A DNA stretch of 64,000 nt from Zygaena filipendulae (lineage: Eukaryota > Arthropoda > Insecta > Lepidoptera > Zygaenidae). Shown piece by piece: positions 1-10,551 of the stretch. Numbering within the stretch: position 1 is the stretch's first letter; every line of letters begins with the position of its first letter. The DNA lies in NCBI GenBank assembly GCA_907165275.2, contig OU015666.1:2510001-2574000 (forward strand). Direction: 5' to 3'. The position numbers and the translations under genes were made by a program. Below the pieces are notes generated by a model. It made no database searches, was not told the DNA's origin, and saw only the letters and a list, made by a program, of their open reading frames with translations.

Positions 1-437
1 CAATTTTGTAGTGCAACCGATGATCCTGCTGCTGATGAAGTCGCTGAAACTTCCGACACTGCTGACGAAAGCCCTGACACCTGTTCGCCATGCGCTTCTT
101 CATATTCGCGCACCCTTTGCTTTATATGGAGAAACTTTTGGTGAACGTAATCAAACAAAGACCGCTGGCTCATTAGTTTATCGTCCGCTATTATATTATT
201 GTGCTCGGTCTCGAGGTTGCTCATCAATTGAGATTCTGTGGACGGAGACGGAGCTCTTCTTAGCGATGACATGATCTGATTGTAGGTTCGCAAGCTTGCG
301 TTTATTTCATTATAAAGACTCATGTAATACGGATGTTCTGAGTCGAGATCTGTTTTATATTATTCGCACATTGTCGGGTTCATTATTGGACCATATAATT
401 TTGTATAATCCTCGTCTCTGTTAATATTGCACTGCAT
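1..437 (-). pseudogene. ELL-domain family gene, 5' part, with premature stop (copy 0)
   Basis: This is the 5' end of a family member running off the left edge. The start ATG is at 435-437 and the encoded N-terminus matches the other array copies, including the ELL-like domain. Codon 26, a glutamine CAA in every intact copy, is TAA here (360-362 on the plus strand), so the protein would end after 25 residues. Beyond the stop the frame stays open and closely matches the intact copies, so the lesion is young. The position to the left of a Tc1-bearing spacer mirrors the long gene at 45674-47635, so this is probably a long-class copy, although the diagnostic 3' half lies outside the window. Reinitiation at a downstream methionine cannot be excluded. 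Confidence 0.85.
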
Positions 438-777
438 ATTTTGATGATGGTAGTCGTTTCAGTCAATATTAATATTACGATAAGAGTCTGCTTGCTGAAG
501 CAAATATACTGAAGCTCAGTTTGCTTACACGCTCTTCGGATCAAACTGATCACCACAGAATGTTGATCAAAGCGGTTTTGCGATCAAACAGTCACGTATG
601 CCTTTAATTCGTTGTGTCCGCCCACAGAATGGGTGGTTAGTCAACACAAACAACAACCGTCGGTGACGGATGCTGGTACCAATTTTATAAGATTGTCGTT
701 TGTCGATCGTATAATTTTCACTTTTAATGGGTCACAGAGCTTAAAAATGCGTCGTTACATTCGAAAGTCAAAAGTGA

Positions 778-813
778 ACTGAAGACTATGGCGAAAATTG
801 GGAAGTATTTATA
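778..813 (-). promoter_or_regulatory. TATA box and initiator of copy 0
   Basis: On the minus strand TATAAATA (806-813) lies about 33 bp upstream of a TCAGT initiator (778-782), the layout seen in every array copy. The GATA palindrome further upstream (near 886-905) has lost one half-site here: the second GATAAG reads ATATAAG. The core promoter is intact but its gene carries a stop. Confidence 0.6.
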
Positions 814-1150
814 TTTGACCGCACAGGCGATGCAGGTAGGTACACAAAAAAATTGCAAGAGTGTAGACACAAAGGAACAATAGATTTCTTATCTATTTAT
901 ATAAGGATATTCTCCAATACTTCTAGTATATTGATATTTCTCTCAGTTTGATATATTTCTTATCTCTAATACTTTCTGTAAATTTGAATACTATTGAACA
1001 GCCAGAATGTGAATGTGTTTTTTTTATTTGTTCGATAATATGTCCAAAGGAATAAGGAAAGCAATAAGGAAAAAATAATATAAAATTACTCGGCGTGAGG
1101 ACCGACGCTGATGATATGAACGGGATTAAAGGGAGAACTTTGAAATAGAT

Positions 1151-2469
1151 TTAACCCTGGAAAGATAATCTGCGTAAAATTGACGCATATGCGTTCGAAA
1201 TATTGCTCTCTCGTTTTTAATTTTTCGAATCTGTTGCTGTGCTTTTAGGACATCTCTCACGTTGCTTAGTACTTCCGTGAGGCGCATGTCTCACTGAGGT
1301 AAGTGTCATCAATTTGGAAATATAACTACCACGTGAGTCAAAATGACGCATGATTATCTTTTAAGTGATTTTTGAGATTTTGACCTAAATAGACATTCAT
1401 GCTGTTTTTTTATCTGATGATACTTGTTACTTTATTTTATGTATTATTTATATATTTTCGTAGATATCCTGATAAAATAATGCGATAATGGACAGTAGAA
1501 TTTTGGGAGAAGATCGAATCCTGAGCGTTTTTTTAGAGCGTGATGACGAAGCCGTCTGTGAGGACATGAGAGTGAAGACGACGTGCAGAGTGACTTCGAA
1601 AAAGGTTTTATGACTAAGGAGAGAGAAGACAAGGTGACGTCCAGCAGAAACGAACCCTTACACGAAGAAATGATTCAGCAACTGGCTTCTTCCTCGGCTT
1701 CTCATCGAATACTAAACTTGCCAAAGCGGACTGTTAGAGGCAAGGGTTGCTGGTCGACTTTAAGGTCACAAGACGTAGCAGAATATCAGCACTGAATATT
1801 GTTAGATGTCAAAGGAGTCCGACCTGTATATGATCCTCTCAAGATTAAAATTTTTTTACTTATGAAATAATATCTATCGAAATTGTAAGATGGACTAATA
1901 CCGAGATATCGTTGGAGCGGAAATCTATGTTTGTTGCTACATTTCGTGGCAAGAATGAATGAATCCGTGCTTTGATTGGCATCTTGATGATGACAGCAGT
2001 GAGGAAAAAATACGACGAAAGGCAAATGCATCGTGAAAATGCAAAAAAATCTATTTGCCGACAACATAATATACCTAGATATGGAAGCAAGTTGTATCTG
2101 ACTTATTGGAATATAACTGTATGTTCCTATCATTTGATATATATAATGTCTTTATTACTGAGTTAATAACTTAGAATGGCTGATAATTAGGAAAAAAAAG
2201 TTATTTGTGATAAAAGAAAAAATATTCCAAATTTTTGGTGATTTTTTAAGACGTTTTATGGTTCGGTCTTGTTTTTATATAATAAATAAATATAAATATA
2301 CTAATTATGGTATTTATCATTTTATCAGAGTGTAAAAAAATAATACTGGTAAAGTTTATTTAAATCAATAAATAAAAAATCACATTACTACTACTTAAAA
2401 CTTATGCGTCAATTTTACGCATGATTATCTTCTACGTACATCAAAATATGATTATCTTTCTAGGGTTAA
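1151..2469 (+). mobile_element. piggyBac element, internally deleted
   Basis: The element is bounded by TTAA at 1151-1154 and 2466-2469, the piggyBac target duplication. The left end begins CCCTGGAAAGATAATC and is followed by the TGCGTAAAATTGACGCAT subterminal motif. The right end is the inverted CCCTAGAAAGATAATC, with the same internal motif spaced further in. This left/right asymmetry is typical of piggyBac. Length is about 1.3 kb against about 2.5 kb for full elements. Removing it joins the flanks as TAGATTTAAATTGAAAT, exactly the sequence in the uninterrupted units. Confidence 0.93.
1488..2165 (+). pseudogene. piggyBac transposase remnant
   Basis: An ATG at 1488 opens a reading frame resembling the acidic start of piggyBac transposase, but it is broken by frameshifts and stops. 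At 1583-1795 another frame carries the SHRILNLPKRTVRGK-like segment near the N-terminus. Around 1880-2010 a degraded frame resembles the segment before the catalytic core (WTNTEISLERKSMF, then GILMMTAVRK). At about 2040 it jumps to the ICRQHNI motif of the cysteine-rich C-terminal domain. The catalytic aspartate region is therefore deleted. It cannot encode an active transposase; the ends might still respond to one supplied elsewhere. Confidence 0.85.
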
Positions 2470-2818
2470 ATTGAAATTCATATAAAATGCGAAGCAATTT
2501 TTTCCCCAACCAATAAACTGTCATTGCAAGGATTGAACATTCACCATTAAAGTCTAAACTCAAAAAGTACAATACCGATTTAAAAAAAAAATTCATCAAT
2601 AGAATGCTACATTATCCCTTAGTGACGTAGGGTATGTTTCTACACGGAATTACCGCGGGAACTCCAAAATTACCGCGGGGAACAGCTAGTCTTTTTGTAA
2701 AGCAGTGCAGTCAGCTCACCGTTTATTAATGAATATAAATTGTCTATAAATGAAATGAAACTTATTTCAAATTAATGTATTCCCTGTACGACTATAATAC
2801 CTATGTACGTATATAACA

Positions 2819-3927
2819 CACACATCAAAAGTGTCTAGGGATCAAGTACATTTTAGAGAATTGCCGCAAATTGGGATTATAAGGATCCAGAAAAGAAACA
2901 ATACTTTTCTGGATCCTTATTGAAACTTTTTATTGAATTTCACCATTTGAATAAAGAATTTTATTTTAATTTTGTGTAAACTTTCAAAAATAACTGCCAT
3001 AAAAAATCCCTATAAAAGCGTGCGATGGCATTTTTACAAAAACATTACAATTTCTGCATCGTAACTGAAAAAAATTTCATCGGTATGGAGCGACAACATT
3101 ATTTGGCTCGAGAAGAGATGCTGAGATCCGTTGGAATATTGGAAGCTCGCACCAGGCAAATCACTGTGGCTGCTGCTGTTGGGACAAAGCAGAGCGTCAT
3201 AAGCCGCCTATGGACACGCTATCGCATCACGGGTAGTGTGGCGGAGCAACATGGAGGGCGAACTCGCATCACCACTCGAAGACAGGACCGCTATATCCAG
3301 AATACAGCGCTAAGAAATCGTACTATGACCGCCATGATGATATCTACGAGGCTCCACAGCGCTTCAGGCTCACTCGATCAAACTATACGTAATCGTTTAC
3401 GAGAAGTGGGTCTGTGATCCCGAAGGCCTCTGAGAGTTCCACCAATAGCGCCCCGCAAGCGTAGAGCCCGTTTACAATGGGTTCGCGAACACAGTAATTA
3501 GGAGGAAGAATACTGGTGTGGTCTTTGCTTTTCCGATGAATCTCGTTTCGGTATGAGGCCGGATACAAGACGTACATTAGTTTGGAGAAGCCCTGGACTT
3601 GATGTCCAGGGCTTCTCCAAACGGGAACGATTGAAATTCTGTTAGTTAGTTGATCCGTATGGAGGGGGAACAATTATGGTTTGGGCCAGTATTTGGATCG
3701 GTGGAAGAATCAATCTCATTTGGATCAGGGGCAATCTTAATGCTTCGATTTATGTAACAAGGATTGTTTCAGACGTAATCATCCCTTAGCGAAGCCAGTT
3801 GGGTGATTCGCTTCAACTTATGCACGACAATGCTCGTCCATACGCTGCTGGAGTCGTAACACGCACTCTTGCTAATGCTGATATCAACGCCCTGCCGTGG
3901 CCTGCTCAATCACCTGACCTAAATCCT
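2819..3927 (+). mobile_element. Tc1-like element, right end missing (copy 1)
   Basis: The left terminal repeat begins CACACATCAAAAGTGTCTAG at 2819 and matches the ends of the complete copy at 48697-50606. The element runs into a decayed transposase and is cut off at 3927, inside the SPDLNP motif, where unrelated repeat DNA begins. The flanking spacer sequence is the same as at 48697, so the insertion preceded duplication of the unit. The cut at 3927 is also the right border of array unit 0. Confidence 0.88.
3025..3927 (+). pseudogene. Tc1-like transposase, broken
   Basis: The first 130 codons (3025-3417) are open and encode helix-turn-helix DNA-binding sequence (AAAVGTKQSVISRLWTRYR). After a TGA the same frame continues through further stops (TAG near 3498, 3643 and 3787) with recognisable catalytic-domain pieces: FSDESRF carrying the first aspartate, MHDNARP carrying the second, and a truncated SPDLNP where the third acidic residue should follow. 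It is inactive. A 33-bp inverted duplication at 3589-3621 is specific to this copy. Confidence 0.88.
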
Positions 3928-4159
3928 TTTTGTTAAAAATTTGTTTATTTCTTGCTTTTTAGTGAGTCAGTTTGTAATTTATCTAAGTTACAATACCCTA
4001 CTGTCAACTGCTCATAACCTTTTACAAAATATAGCTTTTCCCGATGGAGGGACGTTAATTTTTTTGAAGAGTTCTCCTGGTACATCATCATCAGTTCCAC
4101 TTCACCATACACCGTGTGACGAGCATAAATTGTTTAGAAACCACATTAAAGTTAACGAA

Positions 4160-4676
4160 TCGGAATCTGTGAAATACCTATTATTTAGTAGTTCCGATGA
4201 CCACCTGCGGTCTTCATCATCAGTTCCACTTCTTCAAATTTTACTTTCCAAAACCAAATAAACGATTTACTATAAAAATACCCAAATCGCCATAGGTGTG
4301 CCTATAAATTTTGAAGATTTCCCTCGATTTCTCCAAGATCCCATCATCAGATCTCAACTTGGTGACAATTGAATCAATTTGGGAGTATCCCCTTTCAAAC
4401 AAAAAAACAATTTTTGAAATCGCTCCAATCGGAATCCGTGAAATACGTATTATTATTGAGTAGTTCCGATGACCATCTGTGGTCTTCATCATCAATCAGT
4501 TCCACTTCTTCAAATTTTGCTTTTCAAAAGCAAATGAACGATTTACTATAAAAATACCCAAATCGCCTATAATTTTTGAAGAGTTCCCTCGATTTCTCCA
4601 AGATTCCATCATCAGATCTGGACTTGGTGGCAATGGAACCTAATTGGGAGTATACCCTTTCAAACAAAAAATTGTA
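4160..4676. repeat. Tandem repeat of about 269 bp, ~1.9 copies
   Basis: Two diverged copies start at about 4161 and 4430 (CGGAATCTGTGAAATAC and CGGAATCCGTGAAATAC). Each includes a GATGACCA...GTCTTCATCATCA...TTCCACTTCTTC stretch and a TTTGAAGA..CCCTCGATTTCTCCAAGAT stretch. A partial relative lies at about 4064-4140. Short ORFs here are repeat translations, not genes. Confidence 0.7.
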
Positions 4677-4679
4677 CAT

Positions 4680-4787
4680 TGTTATCCTAGGGGTGAAAGT
4701 AACTTATTTAGTCCCGAGACGGGGTTTGGCGGCGCCAACAGATCGAGGGACTAAATAAATCTTTCTATCTTTCTCCCGAGGATAACA
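4680..4787. mobile_element. Small hairpin element (MITE-like)
   Basis: The ends TGTTATCC and GGATAACA are inverted, and an inner inverted pair (TTATTTAGTCCC and GGGACTAAATAA) brackets a GC-rich loop, so the whole 108 bp folds on itself. It interrupts the repeat to its left. No coding capacity. Confidence 0.6.
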
Positions 4788-5157
4788 CTTTGCTTTTCAT
4801 TACGAATGCAAGGAAAGTCAAAATAAAAATAGGAATTAGCTAAACAAAAAAATGAGTGAATTTTATTTTACATAAATCAACCATTAGGTGTGCTACTGGC
4901 CAGTAAGTATGCAAAAAAAAACTTGAGTTTCTGCAGTATCCAGCTGTCAGTTGAAAGCGATTCTCCCTGGGGCTGAAAAGTGTTACTTTCAACCGCTTCT
5001 TAGGCAACTTCAGACCTACTTTCCGAGTATGAGTAATGAAAAGAATTTTTTAAATTGGTCCAACCGTCTTCGAGTAATCGGTGAACATACATAAAAAAAA
5101 AACATACATACAATCGAACATAGAACCTCCTCCTTTTTGAAAGTCGGTTAAACATAT
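4788..5157. repeat. Repeat-derived sequence, retroelement-like tail
   Basis: No gene is seen. The segment from about 5030 (CCAACCGTCTTCGAGTAATC ... CATACATA ... CCTCCTCCTTTTTGAAAGTC) resembles a widespread lepidopteran dispersed repeat end. I cannot name the family with certainty. Confidence 0.35.
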
Positions 5158-5608
5158 CAATCAACTATGTGTCGGATAACACACAGAGAAAAGATAAAAT
5201 AATAGTACATAATATTAATTTACTAATAAAATATCGTTATTGTAGGCATCTTAAAATAATAAAAGAGATATTTTAGTATGTAACAAATTTTATTTAGCAA
5301 TACACAAAAAAAAAATTATATTCAGGCTACATTTCAAATGAAAATAAAACGAGATGTTAAGGGTCACAAGTTAGACGTTAATACTAATCGTTCATTTTGA
5401 ATGTCAGCAAAAAAAATAGCTAGTGAGCCAAAAATCATAGTTGACACGATTCTGCAATCACCGCAGCGGATACTGGGTGTGATGGACTAAAAATTGAACG
5501 CCTCTTTAGTTCGGATGGGGTATTCTCTGAAGCTTTTGATTCCATTTTGGCACTCCGTTTCCTGGACCTGGAACTTAATGTCGCTTGTGCTGGAATCAAT
5601 GATAAAAG
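5158..5608 (-). pseudogene. Fragment of the 356-aa ELL-family gene (3' end and flank)
   Basis: Bases 5158-5608 closely match 23582-24035, the last codons and downstream flank of the gene at 23858-24928. The match includes the stop codon position (5435-5437 here, 23858-23860 there). A short internal deletion near 5585, relative to the parent, shifts the frame. The similarity ends abruptly at about 5608, with no ELL domain present. This is a duplicated fragment; the unrelated sequence beyond 5608 was not part of the duplication. Confidence 0.8.
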
Positions 5609-6005
5609 TATTAGTAGTATTAGTTGAAGATTCTTGGAACGAAATTCTTAACGCAACTTGAGGTAGGAGTTGACTAGCAGCAATCATCATGCGTCATGCC
5701 AGGAAAAGCGTTCATACAAATGGAGACGTTCGGTTCCGTTCGGTGAAGTTCTGGTATTATCTTCAAGCGCTGGCCGCCATATTTGTTTTTTGTTGTCGTT
5801 TTAATCATACTTCAGATTTAAAGATCCATTACAGGGATAACACAATAATTTTACAAACTATTCACTACTCTTAGTTAAATTATCTGCTTATTAAAATTTG
5901 TAATGAAGATTCAAGTTTAATGTAAGAAATTAATCCCTTTCACCTCAGAGTAATAAATACTACCTTTAACCTTCTTCTGTGGTGATTATTAATAATGACC
6001 GGTGA
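5609..6005. other. No gene recognised
   Basis: AT-rich sequence between the gene fragment and a Helitron-like element. Short ORFs have no recognisable domain. Confidence 0.5.
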
Positions 6006-6204
6006 TCCTACTAATATTATAAATGTGAAAGTGTGGATTTTCGGATGTTTGTTACTCAATCACGTAAAAACGGCTGAACGAATTTGGATGAAATTTGGCA
6101 TGAACGTTATCAGGGGTACAGAGAAGGATATAGGGTACTTTTTATCTCGGAATTCCTGCGGGAACTCCGAAATTACCGCGGGTGAAACCGCGGGGCACAG
6201 CTAG
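6006..6204 (+). mobile_element. Short Helitron-like element
   Basis: It starts TCCTACTAATATTATAA and ends CCGCGGGGCACAGCTAG followed by T. That fits Helitron rules: TC start, CTRR end, insertion between A and T, and a GC-rich hairpin (CCGCGGGTGAAACCGCGG) near the 3' end. About 200 bp and non-autonomous. Many relatives lie in the window. Confidence 0.75.
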
Positions 6205-7060
6205 TTATTATTAATCCCAGATTTTATCACATTGACAATATCATGTTATATAAACATTGAAAAAATATTTAATTCCAATCGAACCGCCTTTTCTTCACTT
6301 TTAATACAGATAAATATTTTAGATCACACACAACAGCTAGATCTAAAAGTATGTAAGTTCATGCAAGGCTCATTTTACTGTGTGCACAGTTAACATATTA
6401 TGAAATATACGAGCACTTTAGAGTTTGTTAAATCTTATTGCAATAGTGGTAAGGATTAATATAGTCGTCTAAATGACAAACTTGTTTCCATATCACCACC
6501 ACCACATCTTTACAGTAAAATAAATAGCAAAATGAAGATATATCAACTAAATGGATATAAAATGAAACATGAACTAAAAACTTGGCTAGCCACTCTAAAT
6601 TACAATGAAACAGAAGACATCTTGCAAATGTACTAAACTACCTAAGTTCTCCCAAATGTACACAGATTCACATTTATACAAACACACATACTGACACACA
6701 CACCCATACGCACTATTACATACGCGTACAGTACTACATTACTCACCTACTAAGCTAAGGCACGGAGACTAGGTATGTGTTCCGTGGGTTTGGGCGCAGT
6801 TGTTCGGTTAAAATTTCACTCGTTTGAGTTGCAACCAAGCCACAAAACGATCGAGTTGTTTTTATAATCTCAAAATTTTGAAATTTCAGGCGCCATTTGT
6901 TTTCTCTCAACTCACATTGCAAATAAGATTGTTTTACATCCAATTATAAACTTTTTGTGACTACAACACCTCCCCTTTGTTCGTAAGAACTCCGATTGAT
7001 TTCTTCTTCGATGAATCCGGTTTTTGGCGCAAACTTTGACACTTCTTAAACAATACATAG
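6205..7060. other. No gene recognised
   Basis: AT-rich sequence with short CA-rich runs near 6690-6720. From about 6760 a segment (GTTTGGGCGCAGTTG..GTTGCAACCAAGCCAC) resembles the outer part of the foldback element to the right. No supported reading frame. Confidence 0.45.
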
Positions 7061-7345
7061 CTGTCAGAGTGAAAATTAACCTGCTTCGGAGATGGTTGTT
7101 TGGTTGCTGCACTCTGAGCCACGGAACGGGTGAAACTACGCTCTGGGGTCGTATTTTTGAATCGCTCGAATTAATTTTCGTACACGGAATTGCAAGATTC
7201 ACGTGTGAATGCTTAAAAAATGTATGAGGATTCGCACGTGAATCGCGATTCCGTACGTGAAAGTAATTCGAGCGATTCAAAAATAGGGCCCCTGACAGCT
7301 GTCAAGAGTAAAATTTCACCAAGCCACAGAACGGGTACAGAGCGC
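7061..7345. mobile_element. Foldback (hairpin) element
   Basis: The core is a long imperfect palindrome: TTTTTGAATCGCTCGAATTA near 7153 is mirrored by TAATTCGAGCGATTCAAAAA near 7265. Between them are further inverted pairs built from CACGTG-containing words (ATTCACGTGTGAAT, TTCGCACGTGAAT). Outer parts (GAGCCACGGAACGGGT and AAGCCACAGAACGGGT) are direct rather than inverted. ORFs here are readings of the palindrome. Confidence 0.6.
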
Positions 7346-7487
7346 GCTCGAGCGCGTTCGAGTGCACTCGTGCGAATCCACGGAACGCGACTCTGGAGGG
7401 TTGAAATACAGGCATCAGCATTGCCTAGTTTAACTTCCAGTCTCCCACAAATAGTTTACAATATTGAAGTTGTATTTGTTCAAGTTT

Positions 7488-7531
7488 TGTTTTTATTTAT
7501 TTATTTTATTTATTTATTTATTTATTTATAC
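7488..7531. repeat. (ATTT)n microsatellite
   Basis: Run of ATTT/TTTA units with small interruptions. Confidence 0.9.
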
Positions 7532-8071
7532 ATAATTATAACACCATAACAGCTATTCACTAAAGCGATGCTATAATAAATTAATTTTTGTAAAAATTAA
7601 TTGTGGTTAAATAAACTTTTTAAACTTATAATAAACTTATTAAACTTATTATATTTTTTCGACGCCGACTTCACTTTTAAACTTATGTATGTAAAACTAA
7701 CTCTCTTACATATAACTTAGTTTAAATACACTATACTCTTTTTTACTTATCAACAAATTCTGAAATTATTTCCCTAATAACGATTTAACCACTTCTATAA
7801 TCCTGGTGTGAATTCTAGGTCAGTAGTCACAAAATATATAGTTGTATTTTCTTCAGTTCTACGTGTACAAAAATTCAAATTATTATGAAAAGAGAATCTT
7901 GAACCACTGGTCAAAAATTTAAAGATTCCCTTACATTTGCACATACATACACGCGAAACTTATATTAAGTCTGTAAAAACTTAAGTTAATCTAAAACAGT
8001 ACCTACATCCATGTTGCGGTTATAAGCAAAACTTGGTTTGAAATATGAAATTATCATAGAAAAGTTTATCA
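7532..8071. other. Downstream flank of the 444-aa gene
   Basis: AT-rich, without a recognisable gene. It presumably includes the 3' untranslated region of the minus-strand gene that ends at 8072. Confidence 0.5.
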
Positions 8072-9406
8072 TCACAAAGTATTACGTATTTTCGCTGCTT
8101 CATACTCTTTGAGTTTATCTTTTATGAAATTAAGTTTTCTATAAAAGTAACTGTACTGATCGCGAGTAGCCTTGAAATTTCCATTGTTCTTCAAACGATG
8201 TAAACATATTCTTCTCATCGCTCTTACTCTATCATACTGTATTACATCACGGGGTTGGGTATTTTTGAGAGTACGACATCTCGAATCCACAATGCGCAAA
8301 TCGTTTGTCATGTTTTGTACTTCCCTGCGGAGTGGTAAATAATGTTCATTGTAAATTAAATTAAAAGATTTTGTAAATAATTTTTTTGTCTTGTCGTTGT
8401 CGATGCATTTGTAAATAATTTCAAAATCTTCAGGCTCTTTCGATGGCTTCTTAAGTTCTTCGTAACACGAAACTCTGACAACTTTTTTATCTTTCGATAT
8501 TTTACTTTCTGGTGCCGTTGATGTTGTTATCGTTGATGTTGCTTGCGTTGGAACAGATATGGAAGATGATGATCTTGGTAATATTGACCTCAAAGTTGAC
8601 ATTCCTTGTGAATGTATAGTTGATGATGAGGACGATGACGTTGACGTCATATGCATGCGCGCTGCTCTCGAGGATGGTTGCTTCGAGGATGATGATTGCA
8701 ATTTTGCTTGCGTGAAGGCGGATGTAGACAATAATGGCCTTGTTGACGAACACTTTAATGCCGAAGTTGATTTCGTAGGTACTCGTGGGGATAATGTTGG
8801 CCTAGATGCTATTGACCTTGACGTTGTCGTTGCTTGTAGGGGTACAGTTTTGGTGGTTGACGGTCCTGCTGTTGACATCACTTTCACTTGCACTCGAGAA
8901 TCCCACGATGGTTTGGGGACTGATATGGACGATGGCGGTTTTGAAATTGACATTGATTTCATCAGAGAATCGCAGTTCTGCAGCTCAACTGACGATGATG
9001 TTGATGATGGTACCACCTCTGACGCTGCTGACGAAGGCTCTGCTGTTCTTTGACTATGTGTCTCATCGTATTCACGCACCCTTTGCTTTATAAGGGTAAA
9101 CTTGCAGTGGATAGTATCGAAAACAGATCTCTTGTGCTTATAATTATCGTCTGCTTCTAATCTTGCATACTCTGTCTCGAGGTGCATTATCAGTCGCGTA
9201 TACCTTGCTGAAGGATATGGAGCTATTCTTAGCAGCGACATAATCGTGTTGTAATTCTTTAGTATTTCGTTAATTTCATTATAAAGAGACTTATACTGTA
9301 GATGTGCCAAATTGAGATCAGATTGATATTGTTTATACATTCTCAGATCCTTTATTGGCCCATATAATTCTCTATGATCCTCTTCTGTATTTATATCACA
9401 CTGCAT
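8072..9406 (-). CDS. Double ELL-domain protein, divergent member (444 aa)
   Basis: No function is established. Two occludin/ELL-like domains are visible, at residues ~11-114 (YKQYQSD, LYNEI, ending CKFTLIKQRVREYDE) and ~326-436 (ending YFYRKLNFIKDKLKEYE). They are separated by a Ser/Thr/Pro-rich linker of about 200 residues. The start is taken at ATG 9404-9406 (MQCDIN), aligning with MQCNIN in the array genes; the frame is open four codons further upstream, but only with a GTG there. In ELL proteins this domain lies at the C-terminus, and in human ELL2 it binds the AFF4 scaffold. The ELL N-terminal elongation domain is absent. Because it stands outside the array, is diverged and keeps both domains, it may resemble the ancestral form. 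A hairpin element starts only ~42 bp upstream of the ATG, so its promoter may have been displaced. Confidence 0.85.
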   Translation of the reverse strand: MQCDINTEEDHRELYGPIKDLRMYKQYQSDLNLAHLQYKSLYNEINEILKNYNTIMSLLRIAPYPSARYTRLIMHLETEYARLEADDNYKHKRSVFDTIHCKFTLIKQRVREYDETHSQRTAEPSSAASEVVPSSTSSSVELQNCDSLMKSMSISKPPSSISVPKPSWDSRVQVKVMSTAGPSTTKTVPLQATTTSRSIASRPTLSPRVPTKSTSALKCSSTRPLLSTSAFTQAKLQSSSSKQPSSRAARMHMTSTSSSSSSTIHSQGMSTLRSILPRSSSSISVPTQATSTITTSTAPESKISKDKKVVRVSCYEELKKPSKEPEDFEIIYKCIDNDKTKKLFTKSFNLIYNEHYLPLRREVQNMTNDLRIVDSRCRTLKNTQPRDVIQYDRVRAMRRICLHRLKNNGNFKATRDQYSYFYRKLNFIKDKLKEYEAAKIRNTL

Positions 9407-9447
9407 ATTTGCTTTCACACCTTTCTCAGTTTCGAGTTGTACGAAAA

Positions 9448-9861
9448 AATTGATGGTTAAACAAACTTACCTAGTGATGTTTGACCATAATTATACGAGA
9501 CGTTGCATCCGAAGAGATTTATTAGAGATGTTTTACTATGTAGTCCATTCTTCAATGTACTGGCATCGCACACAATTATTTAGAGCTATAAAGGAGAATC
9601 AAAAATAAAAAGATATTCAATTGACTACTGTGTACCCCTCCTCCCCGCCCCACCCGGCGTAGCGCCTGCGTTGCCGCACGCCGCCGTGCCAGCTCATTTT
9701 TTCAGAGCACCTATTTCATGGCATGGGGTAACGTTAATACTTATAGATGTATAAGTTTTTAACGAAACCTATGGGCTGGGAGGGTAATAAATCTCTTCGG
9801 ATGCAACGTCTCGTATAATTATGGTCAAACATCACTAGGTAAGTTTGTTTAACCATCAATT
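9448..9861. mobile_element. Inverted-repeat element just upstream of the 444-aa gene
   Basis: Arms of about 77 bp (9448-9524 and 9785-9861) are near-perfect inverted copies starting AATTGATGGTTAAACAAACT. Bases 9525-9703 of the interior are the reverse complement of the right part of the neighbouring large element (about 14540-14720), so the two are related. No coding sequence. Confidence 0.75.
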
Positions 9862-10217
9862 ATACTGCGACGTTGCATCCTCGAGATTTATTAGAGATGT
9901 TTTACTATGTAGATGTTTAGCGCTCACCATGAAATAGGCAAAAGATAGGGAAAGAAGAACGATGATAAACCAAGTTAAATCAGCGAACACGAGTAGAGAA
10001 AAAATATAATTAGACTTGTACGAATAATTTTACAAAATATTTATATATTTTGTTTATCTTGTATTTATATAAATGTTTATTAATCAGAGTCATTATTGTA
10101 AGCTGCTTCTGCAAAGAGTCTATCCTCATTTATGGGATACAGTGGGATAAAGTTAAGGCATTGTGAGTTAAAGCATTGTGAATAGGTCGTTTCGTGGTCA
10201 ATAATTTTCTGTATTTA

Positions 10218-10551
10218 GTAAGTTTTTTTTTTTTTTTTTCATTAGAGGTATTGACTTTCAGTTGGTTAAGCAGATCAAGGACAGCGTCTCTGCACGTTGT
10301 GCAGTCGACAACGCAAGTAGAGCTATTCGTTTCTTGGTTAGTTTTTCGAGCGGAAGGCTCTCTTTTGGGTACTAATTTGTTATATTGAAAAATTTAAAGA
10401 TATAGGTATATCAGCGATAAAGCAATCAATATTATTTCAGGAAGAGGCGTAACCAAGGTTTACTTGGGCGGTTTAAAACTATCATTGTGCCTGATGCTCT
10501 ATCGGTAGCCTATTTTTTTTTTTTTTTTTTTTTTATTTTTTTTTTTTTTAA
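10218..10551. repeat. Two poly-T tracts
   Basis: T-runs at about 10218-10238 and 10511-10550 suggest retroposed insertions or simple-sequence expansion. The DNA between them shows no gene. Confidence 0.6.

Larger units (their letters stand above)
438..2700. repeat. Upstream palindrome arm of unit 0, interrupted by piggyBac
   Basis: Bases 438-1150 and 2470-2700 are the upstream arm found next to the long genes (compare 47636-48575). They include a 5' untranslated region, the promoter, and a Helitron-like tail ending CAGCTAGT near 2693. The arm is split by the piggyBac element at its TTAA site. No further gene is seen in 2700-2818, which is unique spacer sequence shared with 48575-48696. Confidence 0.75.

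Noticed and set aside
3383..3673. 96-codon minus-strand ORF, with a similar one at 49275-49514
   Set aside because: Antisense to broken Tc1-like transposase, partly created by the inverted duplication there.
7024..7549. ORFs of 67 and 109 codons across the foldback element
   Set aside because: Translations of a palindrome and of an (ATTT)n tract.
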